From: Serripes groenlandicus
Taxonomy: Eukaryota > Mollusca > Bivalvia > Cardiida > Cardiidae
Length of the DNA: 64,000 bases
Assembly: GCA_031761405.1 (NCBI GenBank)
Contig: JASEVX010000008.1
Coordinates: 73,948,014-74,012,013 of the forward strand
Reading direction: 5' to 3'
This document shows, one piece after another, positions 1-11,547 of the stretch (positions within the stretch are counted from its first letter, which is position 1; each line of letters begins with the position of its first letter). The notes below the pieces were generated by a model. That model did not search any database. It worked only from the letters and a program-made list of their open reading frames with translations, and was not told the origin of the DNA. A program made the translations under genes and the position numbers.

Positions 1-159
1 CCACTTTCAACAATTTTTTTGGTTAAATCTCGACATTTATGGGTACTTCTACCCGTACTTCTAGTCCATTTATCCTGAGACCTGATTCAGCCATAATTCT
101 AACCCCACAACCATGGGTGCCAAAGAGGGAAAGCCATTAACTACTAAAAGTCCTTGGTA

Positions 160-238
160 TGAGCCAGCTGGGGATCGAACCATGACCAACCATATCCGAG
201 GTGGACACTTTACCACTACACGACTGAGCTGGTGAAAG
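160..238 (-). mobile_element. tRNA-like SINE head fragment
   Basis: Read on the minus strand, an A-box-like TAGTGGTAAAGTGTC and a B-box-like GGTTCGATCCC have tRNA spacing. Without a clear acceptor stem it looks like a tRNA-derived SINE head rather than a tRNA gene. A hAT-like MITE is inserted immediately beside it. Confidence 0.5.
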
Positions 239-240
239 AG

Positions 241-677
241 TAGTGTTGGGCCATCGGTTCCATTTTTACAATCGATTATCGGTTACAATCGCTTTGCCTC
301 ATTCGATTAGACATCGATTATATAATCGGTGCATACAGTATTGTATTTAACAAGCCGCACTGTTCGCAATGCTTCTTAATATTTATGTTTGATAACAAAA
401 ATATACCGGCTTAATGTCTTGTCTTTAATAGTTTGTATCATTTTATTGCCAAAAAAACGTTATTTTCGATCTTAAGGTGTTGTATTTACATGCTAGCCCA
501 CCAAACATGAGTTCTCAAACAAACTGCGAGAGTAATCTTTCTTGTGTAAGCGAATATTAATCAAGCATTAATGGTGAACCGATTGATAATCGATTGTGGT
601 AAAATGCAATCGATTATCGCCAACGTGATGCATAACAGATCAACTTTCGATTATAATCGATCATCGGCCCAACACTA
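241..677. mobile_element. hAT-like MITE
   Basis: The ends are inverted: TAGTGTTGGGCCATCGG at the left and GGCCCAACACTA at the right. The flanks are 8-bp near-duplicates, TGAAAGAG (233-240) and TGGAAGAG (678-685), the duplication size of hAT transposons. The interior is rich in ATCGATTAT-type palindromes and has no coding region. Confidence 0.72.
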
Positions 678-685
678 TGGAAGAG

Positions 686-1822
686 GAATGACGTTTGTTG
701 ATTGTCAAAACGAATAGATGGCTACACCGGTCTAATTCAGTTGGTCATGCCAGGGACGTAGATAAGAGGGATTAATTAAGCAACTCCACCTATAAAATTG
801 TCCAAGTTTTCACATTATGCATGCTTACCAACCTTTTCTCAACCTCAAGGGGGAGTTTCATGATCTCAAAGTGGGGGATTGGGGTTTGAAGGGGGAGATT
901 TTCAGCGCCATGAATTTAACAGAAGAAATTTTCACAATAGAACGGAATTTAGATAACTATGCAGGGATACATGTACAATACTTTTAATATTTAATATAGG
1001 AAAATAATTAAAAAGACTCATTTTGAGAATGTTTTCTATTAAACAGATTATTTTCAACTGTATAATTATTAGCATTTAAGTATTATTTTGGCATGTTTTC
1101 AAGTCTGTGCTTTTATATTAAGAAATGTTTTAACTGTGGCTAACTAGAAAATCATGCAAGTTGTCTGTTATGTCAAAGACTTTCATATTACATCCAAGAA
1201 AAAAAAAATATTAACAACATTTTAATTTATAGACACAGGGAGAAGAAAAATAGTGACAATAATGTTAAGAAGTTGATGTTAGAAATTGATTGTAGTAATT
1301 TTCAGTACATTTATACACATTAATCCAAATGATTTTAAAAAAAATTTTTTTTTTTTTTAAATTTTCGAATTTTCGAAAATCGTGAGTTTCTCCCTCACGA
1401 TCGTGGGGGTGGGGTTACGCCCTTCAAATCGTGAGACTCACGATTGAATCTGGAGGGTTGGTATTAAAGCATGATTATGTAGCAAATAAATATTTGAAGT
1501 CACATTTGGCACATAAACAAAACATACATATTCTGAAAGTTTAAAATTTCAATTAAAGTTAGAGATACATTGAACAACTGGAATTTCTTTGTATTTTGAA
1601 TAATGACTGGTTTAAAGACACAGGTATTGGGATTTCTGAATTTTATCAATTTTGTTCCAAAACTTAATACTGACATTATTCATAAGGATAAAATATCATC
1701 AAAATATGTAGTGTATTAAACTATTTTTATCTATTGCAATAGAAGAATGTTTAAACTTTTGGAAAATATATTTGTTATTGTCATATCTTGAAAAACAGTA
1801 TTCTAATTGTTGTAAGAGGATA
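686..1822. other. Unassigned upstream stretch
   Basis: AT-rich, with no gene seen. Short inverted motifs around 1378-1450 (ATCGTGAG and CTCACGAT) and ACCAACC-type sequences near 827 and 1459 in opposite orientation hint at an old DNA transposon, but the ends do not align well. Confidence 0.3.
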
Positions 1823-2070
1823 TCGAGGGCTTGGCATGAAATTGTTGTAACTAAAATACGTATTTTTTTACCAAGGTTAATCACTTCACCATACAGTCTT
1901 TATAAGCGTTAAATCATTTTTCTTAGTAAACAATAGAAATTTAAGTGCCATTGCTCGTTCTGAGCAATGGCACCTAAATTAGCATTGTTTACAAATGAGT
2001 CAAAATTGCCCCTAAACCAGTGTTTTCAAAATAGGTTTTTAGTTACAACCGTTTCACGCCAAGCCCTCGA
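1823..2070. mobile_element. Palindromic MITE family B, copy 1
   Basis: Ends TCGAGGGCTTGGC and GCCAAGCCCTCGA are perfect inverted repeats, continued inward by GTTGTAACTAAAA-like sequence. The centre holds a long palindrome, GTGCCATTGCTC, loop, GAGCAATGGCAC. A second copy lies at 61091-61337. Confidence 0.85.
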
Positions 2071-2555
2071 TATACTGTAATGAATCTATTGCACATATTT
2101 TACCCTGTCTTACATAGAACAAATCTGTAGAAGACGTCTTTGAGAACATTAATTTCTGGAAGAATATGGATATATGCAATATATAAGTTGAATTTATTTA
2201 AACAGTAGAAAACACTGTGTGAATTAAAGGAGATTCCCATAATGCTTCCAAAAGTAAATTATACTGCTAAAGATGTGTTAAAAGTTGTCTGTATGGGGGA
2301 ATGAGTAAGATATCTTACCAGTGACTCTGGCACAAAGGTTCTGCCACAATTCTTGCATGCTTTAAGATCTAGCTTTACTTTACCTGTTCAAAAATAAAAT
2401 TAAAATTAGTTCCCACAGTGTCTCAAGGTCAGTTTTTAGCTGGACACAGAGCCTCCTAATAGAGAGTAGCCAAAAGGACCTGGTTGAATATCAACCTCTG
2501 TCTGTCATATCTGAATAATCCTGGATTTTCGCATTTTCATACATGTATAAAAAAA

Positions 2556-2840
2556 TAGATTGATTGAGATTAAACGCCGTTTTCAACAATTTTTCAGTCA
2601 TGAATATCACGACGACCAGTTCACCTCCTCATGCGTTTCCTGGTTTTCCAACACCAGTACACCACACAACATACTTTCCAAGCAACTGGCTACTTTTTCA
2701 CATTGACTGTTAAACAGCCCATTGATGAAAGATGAATGACGCATGTCACATTGACTTTTGTCAAACGCCGGAAAAAATGTTGGCCGAGCTGGGATTCAAA
2801 CTCACAACCCCTGGATTGACAGCCCGCGTCGCTATCAGGG
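2556..2840 (-). mobile_element. tRNA-derived SINE, minus strand
   Basis: On the minus strand it begins with GCGACGCGGGCTGTCAATCC, has a B-box-like GGTTGTGAGTTTGAATCCC, and ends GGCGTTTAATCTCAATCAATC. It is the same family as the fuller copy at 34914-35192. Confidence 0.8.
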
Positions 2841-2978
2841 CAAAATAAGAAGCAAGGGCATAAACAATCCAGGTATCAGCCAATGGAGTAATCATTCATG
2901 AATGCATTTGCATAATGCTTAAGAGCCTGCAGGTGTGACCAAATGGACAGGCTTTATTAACCAGTAAAGACTAATGTT

Positions 2979-5324
2979 CAGGGCCTGCGCTGTCGTTCGC
3001 CCCTTTCACCATTCCAAATACGAAGATTATTTTAAAGTGGCGAAGTTATTTCATGAGTGGCGAATGTAAGTGGCTTAAGGTTTTTATCATCAACATTTAC
3101 CTGTTTTGGATATCAGTTTACGACATACAGTGACTGTTTCCATTAATCTAAGATATTGCAACGCCATTTGATTCAATGTCAGGAACCAGTGACCACTTTA
3201 CGACACCCGTTTTTTTGTTGTGAAGTGTTAATCAGAGCTCCAGATAATTTTTTGGCAAGAGGAGTAATTACTTATGAAAATTTTGTTTGATGAGTAACGC
3301 CCAAAGTACCATGAGTATTTTAATAAAGAATTAACTGTTAGTGACAAATGTAACATGTAAAAAACAACAGTTCAGTTACCGATACATTGTATAGAATGCT
3401 GGTTATTCTTATATTGTCAATATATTGTCAAGTTCTGTTCAGTAAATGTATACAATTTGACATAGCTTAGTCAACACATTTTGTTTTTGTTTTCTTGACT
3501 CTTGGTTCATTGTCCAACATTAATCGCCTCTTTCTTTTCGATTTTGCCAACCATTGTTTGGCACACTTAACAATCCAGTCAGAGGCAAACTCTTCAAGCC
3601 ATCATTAAAAAGTTGTTTGTTTGCCCTTTACCAACTCTAGATTTTAGAGGTGGGGCGGTAGGTCGGAAAAATATTTTATTTTTTGGGATGGGAGGATTAA
3701 TAAACTAATATGAATGTTGAATGACATATAAATCGTAAAAACTGCCCTGTTTCAGTAACTGACCTAAATCAGTTACCTTGTTGTTTTGCATATACCCTTC
3801 AATTTGAAGAGTTCTATGGTATCAATTGTTTTTTGTGGTCTCAAGTGTAAACATATAAATACAGAAATGATTTTTTGGATAGGTCACAGCCCTTTTTATC
3901 ATATAGAGGGTGTGCTTTAAGTGCAAAAGTATCTCTGTAGTGAATACAACTTGGGAAACCCAAAATATACAAGTGACCATTCCAGCCAATCGTATTTGTG
4001 ATATGTAAATCAAAACTAATTTTAGACTTAGGAAAGCAAAAATGTATGCGGTAAACGTCATCAATATTGGGGCCGTTGAATAGGCATGCACACAAGACAT
4101 GTATCGATTGTAAACTTCCGCTAATATTGCAAAACTGAGTATACTCCCAGCCACTGGATAAATCTCAAAATTAACTGCAATTACTACGATTTGTCAAAGA
4201 AATAACCCTGTAAAAAATTGACGATTAGAAATGCGTATTATTCTGCCCAAAAAATTCCACTCGTAAAAATATGCTGGTGCCTGAAATCTCACCTCGCAAT
4301 TCGGGAGTATGCTTAAATTCGAACCCTGTAAAAATGTATCGCATGGTGCATATATGAGAAATTTTTCCTGTGTAATAGATTTCCAAATAAGGAGATGTTT
4401 AATACAGCTTCAAGAAAGCGCGCGAAAAAAAATGACGTGATCTGGATGTAAGCCTGCGAAAATATTCGTCAAGTAGAAAGCGACTCCATTGGATGAAGCT
4501 CCCCTTTTAACTGTCTCGCGAGTTTACAAATTAGCAAAGCAACCAATACACACTGATCACATGGTCAACATTTGAGTGAGTTATTTATAGAAAAGTCTAT
4601 TTTGAAATAACAATGACAAAGATCAATTTGGTTTCAAATTTACGTAATAAGCTATGTAGAAAACGGGAACAATTACTTTTAGTTTTAAAAAATGACTAGG
4701 ATTTTCCGAGAAACTTTGAAAGTATTATTGATTTGTGATTTTAAAAAGAAGATACGCATGACATGATATCGTGAACGGATGAGTAAATTGCAAAATGTAT
4801 GCGTATTTGTAACTCATGGAATTTGGAACACATGCGTATTTGGTGATTTTCCATTCGTAATTTACGCAGATACGCACGTTATCTGGAGCTCTGGTTAATT
4901 CAGCCTTTTAATCCGACTGACCAACAACTGCAAGTGATATTGATACATTAAAGGCTGTACATATGATAATTGGCAATAATTGGCAATTATAGATGCATTA
5001 AATATATCGGCACGCTTTTTGAAGCAGGTTTCGACGATCGATGTAGGCCTTTCATGATTTAATGACAATGTAAGTGTGTCATTTTTGATTGAGAAAAATC
5101 TATTTAATTATGGGCGAGTACAAACAATTAGTGGACCCATTGATGAGATTGCATATTTAAATATTTTTTCTCCTTTCCGTTTATCCCTAAAATAAAAGAA
5201 AAATGACGAACAAATGGCTAAAATATTTGTCAAGAGTGGCGAAAATGAATGGCTTCTAAAATTTAAAAGTGGCAAACTTTATTTCAATGTGGCGAAAGAA
5301 AAATTCAACCCAGAGCAGGCCCTG
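2979..5324. mobile_element. Possible hAT-type DNA transposon without recognisable transposase
   Basis: The ends CAGGGCCTGCGCTG and CAGAGCAGGCCCTG are inverted, and AATGTT flanks both sides (2973-2978 and 5325-5330). GTGGCGAA-type motifs sit inside both ends. Six bases is short for a hAT duplication, so the class is tentative. An open frame on the minus strand at 3822-4154 (110 residues, hydrophobic) matches no family I know. Part of the interior (about 4365-4600) recurs inverted near 23.3-23.56 kb. Confidence 0.5.
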
Positions 5325-5330
5325 AATGTT

Positions 5331-6858
5331 GTCTCCTATTTCCACCTTTTCAATGTACCTGCTGGCGAGCTGCAATGTGTAAAGTTCTAGAATACATTTT
5401 AAACAAACTGTAAGCCGGCAAATTACACACTTTACCATAGAAACCTAGGCATGGTCCTTTGACAATTGCCTTTTGTCAGGACTGTAGTCATGACGTAAAT
5501 TTTCAAGATCATTATTCATCCAGCTCATAAACTGTTCCCACTTGCAGACCTGTCTACAGCAGAATGACGACTTCTTAAAAAATCGTGACAAAAGTAGAAA
5601 TGGATCATCATGAGCAATTTTATCTTTTGCCACATTTTGTTAAGCTTTTCTCAATAATAACACTTTTATTACGAGAAGGGGATAAGTTGAAGACAAATGG
5701 CATAATTTATGATGACTTTTGTCAATCATTGGAAACATAAATGGTGGAGACAGATTCCTTATTATAAGTATCAGGTTTAGCCATAAATTTTTAGATCACC
5801 CTAATTCTAATCATGACTCATGCAGGTATTAATTACAAATTAGGTAGAATCTCTTTCCTTATCAATCATGAAAATATTGTTCTTTGCACCGTTTCATGTA
5901 AATTGGCGCGATTGTGAAAGGTTCACTAAAAGAATTGCATCAAATTTTCGTTTATAACAACAGCAGTCTGAGAGTTTATTCTTTTACGGATTGTACCGGT
6001 TAAAATATTTACACCTTCCATAGCTACCAATGTAAACATGTTTTTTGACAGGACGAAGCGAGACCATCAAACAGTGAAAATCGCTTACAAATTCACAATT
6101 TTCTAAACAAAGGCCGAAAAGACATGCCAAATTTATTGTCTTTCAAACGTCACTTTTGTTTATTATGAAATTAATTGAGAATAAATTGAATAAAAAGCAA
6201 AAGTTGTTTACCTCCGTCCATGTCTGGATTTGTATGTTGACTGGTTGTTCAACGTTCGAATAATTTCTATTTGTTTAAAGAGCGTCTGAATGATCGAGGG
6301 TGTCTGGCAATTCTAATCCTAACACTGTTTCGCTACAATAAGTAAGCGTACCATTAGTTTTTGTTGCTTCATCATGATCAGAAATAATTTTGTACTTACA
6401 TAATTGCTTGGCGACTCTTGCAAACGGAAGTATGATAACTCAGAAATCGATACAAATATTTATATTTGCAATTATTTTAAAATTGCCAACAAAGTCGAAA
6501 TCTTAAGAGCTTGATCACCCTTTCTTATGGACAAGTAGGTAAATTCAAAGCGGGGTACCAGATTCCCATTTTGCGAAATAAACAACAAAATGGCAGCAGT
6601 TAGACGAGCACTTATATTTTCTTCCGTAGTTTTGTTTACCTTCCGTGAACTATTCATTTAAGGCGTGTTCGACTGCAATCCTAATTGAGAATGGTAAATC
6701 TTATTTCTAGTTCAAGAATTGTCGTGGAATGTTATTTCCCTGAAGTTGATACATTTCTTAAAATATTGACACAATCGCCTTCGTGTCCATTTCACAACAA
6801 AATGTAGTCTCGACGTTACATATTGCATATCGCAGGATCCGAACAGTCGTAATATTAT
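5331..6858. other. Non-repetitive stretch upstream of FBXO9, candidate promoter and first-exon region
   Basis: I see no clear repeat family here apart from a MITE-like fragment near 5450-5640. An ATG immediately followed by a GTAAAT donor lies at 6691-6696, and another ATG in good context at 6590. Neither can be confirmed as FBXO9 exon 1. Confidence 0.25.
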
Positions 6859-6995
6859 ATGTTATTGCATCTATATGGGAAAGTATTTTGTTGAACGAGT
6901 TCCTTCGGCTGAGTTGCCCGAGCTTGCGAATGCAGAACTCCGCCGAAGGAACGAGTCCCAACACAATTGTTTCCCATTTAATCATGCAATAACAT
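6859..6995. mobile_element. Foldback element
   Basis: Imperfect inverted arms of about 60 bases start with ATGTTATTGCAT and end ATGCAATAACAT, with GGGAAA/TTTCCC and GTTCCTTCGGC/GCCGAAGGAAC paired inside. It would form one long hairpin. No coding content. Confidence 0.65.
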
Positions 6996-7091
6996 TTTTA
7001 TTGTATAATTTGATATTGGCAATTTAAAATATGTCATTTTGTTTGTTTGAAACACTTCACCATTTAGAAAAATAACACTCGTTTTGGATTG

Positions 7092-7290
7092 TCCCTTTCC
7101 CTCATATAGACGCTTTCTGACGCCTCTGCAGCAGACGGCTTTTTGAAAACATAGTGACAAAAGAAGAAATTGCACAAAACGTGCAATTTCTCCTTTTGCC
7201 ACAATGTTTTCCACTTTTTGTCATAGGTTATCCATTCAATTATGGAGATTTTCTATGTTTTGACAAAATACGTTCAAAGTCGTCTGCTGC
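7092..7290. mobile_element. Palindromic MITE family A (TTAA type), right end missing
   Basis: It begins CCCTTTCCCTCATATAGACG, carries the CTCTGCAGCAGACGGC arm, a central ATTGCACAAAACGTGCAAT palindrome and the partner arm GTCGTCTGCTGC, then stops before the terminal GGGAAAGGGTTAA. Confidence 0.8.
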
Positions 7291-8512
7291 TAGTCACAAC
7301 TGGGCCGAGAACAGAAAGAGACAGGCCATATATAGTACAGAATTCCTTGTGTATACACAAGATACACAAGAATCACAATAATCCCATGAACCATGCATAC
7401 CACAAGTAAATAAGGCGGGCATACATGTAGTAACTAGAAGAGTCATAAGAAAAGGTAGAGGCAGGTATATGTACGGTGGCTTCAAGAAACCGCTTCCGTT
7501 ACACGTGTAATAACAATGGATACTGCATCAGGGATCCTTTTTTCTAAATGGAAAATAGAAGGACAAATATCAAAGTATACAATGAATCATCGTATTCATG
7601 TACAGAAACCTATAGCTCATCCTCTGTTTTAGCATCAGCTATTTAGCTTCTATAGGCCCCATTTGATAGTGTAATACTAGATCAAGTACAAGTTTCTGAC
7701 AGGTGCAGATAATTTCCAGAGTTATATGCAAGTGAGACTGTGTGTGATACCCCAGCACATTCTAAATAGACCCCTTAGTTTGTTAATATCAGTGTATAGC
7801 ATGGATGTAGTCATGTTAGGCCATTTTCTCTTGCAAGGACCAGTACTTGATCTCCAGTTGAGTGGGAGACATTAAAAGCACCTCAGAAATTTCCAGAACT
7901 TGCCTGGGATTTTACCATGGACCTCTGAACTGTCAGTACAACCTGGCCTCTCAAACATTATGATGTGACTTCTACTGTATGGTCGTTCTACACATTTTGC
8001 TTCTCCTAAAGTAAATGTACTGTAGTTTTGAAATAAAGCCATATTGATTGGTTAACAAGATAGCTGCCAGGCAGCACTAGAAAAGTTGAAACATGAACTT
8101 TTTGCTTCAAACGATAAGTCCTAGACTATTTGACAGATATCAACCAAACAGCACAGCAATGTTCCTTTGGTGGTCCTCTTTCAAATTGTTAAAAGATTTA
8201 ATGCCTTATTTCACAATTTAATGTCCATATCTTATAAAATGTTTGATTTATAGTATCAACTCCTTGCAGTTTTATTTCGATATTAGCAGTTAAACGTTTG
8301 CTACTATACTATCACTCAGTGATTGATTTAGGACCATCTTGATTTTTTATCCCTTTCAAACATGCAACATTTATGCAGCAGACTATGAAAACATTTATTA
8401 TCCGATGTTTACCAAACTTAAACAGTAGCTAGATATCCATGAGAGCTTGGTTCCATTCGAAAACCAAGATTGCCTTTGTCTGGACTTGTGTGTTTTATAT
8501 TTATTTAAAAAG
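7291..8512. other. Stretch before the first visible FBXO9 exon
   Basis: No exon recognised. The segment from about 8100 to 8465 shares short sequences with the tandem units of hairpin elements elsewhere in the window, for example TGTTCCTTTGGTGGTCCTCT and AGATATCCATGAGAGCTTGG, so it is probably a decayed copy. Confidence 0.35.
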
Positions 8513-8710
8513 GACACAGATCAAGATGTTATTGACATCGGTCAAGAATTGGGGCTGGACCTTGGTAAGGAGGAGGCGGAGGAAGAGGAGGAGCCACCTA
8601 GCTTAGATGACCAATTGGTGAACTTCAGACAGCAGTGGAGGGAGGAGCTTTATGTGCGAACTAGGACAGATTCTTCAACCGCTTCAGACAGAGCTAACTT
8701 GGAAGAACAG
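8513..8710 (+). CDS. FBXO9: FBXO9 coding exon a (first visible)
   Basis: This exon has 66 codons, phase 0 at both ends. The acceptor is TTATTTAAAAAG and the donor GTACAT. It encodes an acidic run (KEEAEEEEEPPSLDD) and then the motif FRQQW-REEL, which corresponds to the FRAQW motif near the N-terminus of vertebrate FBXO9. The open frame continues upstream of the acceptor but looks intronic, because that DNA is related to the tandem unit of the hairpin element near 10.2 kb. Confidence 0.85.
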
Positions 8711-11512
8711 GTACATATGATACAAAGATAAGACCTAATGGTGCCTATGCACCTAAAATTTAAAACATTGTGGCAAAAGCAAACAGCTCAAAACTCATTT
8801 TCGCAAAATATTTTCAGCATCATTTTTAAAGCAATATTTCCCATTTTCCTGGTGGTGAAACAATTATATGAAATGTGTTAAATGCAGATAACTCATAGCC
8901 TTTCCCACCTGCAAACACATATTGGCATTTTGACGCATCTGGCTCTGCATCAGATGACATTGAAAACTAGTGGCAAAAGGAGAGATTGCTCATGATGAGC
9001 AATCTCTACTTTTGCCACAATGTTTTAAACTAGATTCTACTACATTTATTATGCTGTCTTTTGTTACGTTAGTTTAAACTTATTTATTATACATTGATTA
9101 CGAAACAAGCATTCAGCTTATATATTAATCACACTCGATGTCTGCTTGCAGAAGGCTTTACCAGTACTCGCGCTGTTTGTGTGGAAAAATCACAAAGTCA
9201 AAACACGCTCATCACGGGACTCGAACCCGGGAATTTTAGTACGAGAGGTGACTGGTCGACCTCTGCACCACCGTCTTTCACTGTCTTCTTTTGTTTAGGT
9301 TCTGCCTATTATTGCCCTGGTGATTGCAGAGTCATTTGCTGTATGTGGTAAAGGGTTTATAATCTGGAAGAAAAACCTTTGGGTGGGTGCAACTTTTTGT
9401 GCCCATCATAAAATATTTCAATTTTTCATCACCATCACAAAAACCAAAGACTTGTCTTCAATGCCACTGTGGTGTACTTTATAGAGCTTCTGTCTCTAGA
9501 GCAGGAGACCATGGTTCAATTCCTAGCTGAAAACAAAGATGGTTTCCGGAGATAGCAATATGGCTGCTACGCTAATGTCAGGATTAACCTACCAACAGTT
9601 CTAGTAATCGCATCCTCTACATGATACATACTACATATGATGCCTTTAGCAGCAGACGGCTATTGAAAACATTGTGGCAAAATAAGTAGTTACTCATTAT
9701 GATCCTTTTTCCTTTTGACTCGACTCGATTCAATTATTTAACTTTCATTTATAGTCTTTCTATATTTTTGTTGAGATGCTTTCAAAGTCGTCTGCTGCAT
9801 ATTTGCTGTATATATGTATAGTCACTTAAAGTGTTAACCAGAAAACATGTACATGAATTCTAATTTTATTTCCAGGCTAAACAGATTTTTATGACAGGCA
9901 GCAGACTGGAACAAGAGGGATCTTTGATGCAAGGTAACGCGGTTGTTTCCATCCAGACATCTGGGAGTATGAGGCAAACTCTTCAACGCTTTCTGACGCC
10001 TCTGCAGCAGACGGCTTTTTGAAAACATAGTGGCAAAAGAAGAAATTGCTCAAAATGAGCAATTTCTCCTTTTATCACAAAGTTTTCCACTTTTAGTCAT
10101 AGGTTATCCATTCAATTATAGAGATTTTCTATTTTTAGCTCTACTGGCCAAAGGCCAGAAGGGCTTATGTCGTGGCGATTCGTCCGTAAACAATTTCTTG
10201 TTAACACAATACAGTCTTCACTTTTGATTGTATCTCAACCAAACTTATACAGTAGTTAGATATCCATGAGAGCTCGGTTCCTTTCGAAAACCAGCCAGAT
10301 CCGCCCCATGCATGACTGAATTATGGCCCTTGAAATTGTCAAAATTGCTATAAAAGAGCTTGTTAACACGATACAGTCTTCACTTTTGATTGTATCTCAA
10401 CCAAACTTATACAGTAGTTAGATATCCATGAGAGCTCAGTTCCTTTCGAAAACCAGCCAGATCTGCCCATGCATGACTGGATTATGGCCCTTGAAAGGGT
10501 CAAAATTGCTATAATAGAGCTTGTTAACACGATACAGTCTTTATATTTTATTGTATCTCAACCAAACCTATACAGTAGTTAGATATCCATGAGAGCTTGA
10601 TTCCTTTCGAAAACAAGCCAGATCCGCCCCATGCATGACTGAATTATGGCCCTTGAAATTGTCAAAATTGCTATAATAGGGCTTGTTAACATGATACAGT
10701 CCTTATTTTTGATTGTATCTCAATCAAACTTATACAGTAGTTAGATATCCATGAGAGTTTGGTTCATTTCTAAAAAACGGCCAGATCTACCCATGCATGG
10801 CTGGATTATTGCCCTTGAAATTGTCAAAATTGCTATAATACAGCTTGTGAACTCAATAGAGCTTCCATTTACTATCTGATCTTCACCAAACTTAGATGGT
10901 ATTTGAATATTGATGACATATTGGTTCCTTTTGAAACAAGCCAGATCAATGCCAGTAGAGCATAGGCCCTCATGGGCCTCTTGTTTGACAAAATAGGTTC
11001 ACAGTCGTCTGCTGCAGAATTGTCATATGAGGGAAAGCGTTAAAGAAGTAGTAATGGCTTCCTTCCTTGTAGCTTGGGGCAGGGATAACTTTACAACTGA
11101 TGTAATGTTCAGTATCGGCATTCAGGCTAATTAAAAGTTGTAGCAATGGTGATTTACACTGATATAGCTGAAATAATGTTGAAAGCAGCTTAATATACCA
11201 TTCAACCATCAAATCTATCCAAACATCAAGATTAAATAGATCTCTACATTTCTATGAATGAAAGTACATGTATAATTATTGAATAGATTTGAAAACATTG
11301 GGGAAAAAGGAGAAATTTCTTATCATAAAAGTTGTCCCCTGTATCCAAAATGCATCTATAGGTGGGAAAGGGTTTAACTCTGCTTGAATTTTTTAAAGGA
11401 GGGAAAGGGTTAATTTTACAAACAAACTCTTATCATGAGACGATAACTTTTTTATACACCCGGGGGCCAAACAAAGTTTTGGGGGGGTATATATGAATCA
11501 CCCTGTCCGTCC

Positions 11513-11547
<35 letters not shown>

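Noticed and set aside
3822..4154. 110-residue hydrophobic minus-strand protein
   Set aside because: It lies inside a putative transposon interior, has no recognisable family, and has no splice or promoter support.
6205..6230. Minus-strand first exon (MDGG followed by GTAAAC) of a divergent neighbour gene
   Set aside because: Too short to support; no downstream minus-strand exon was recognised.
6590..6660. Plus-strand ATG frame (MAAVRRALIFSSVV...) as FBXO9 exon 1
   Set aside because: It is not acidic like FBXO9 N-termini, and the only nearby donor (GTAGTT) is weak.
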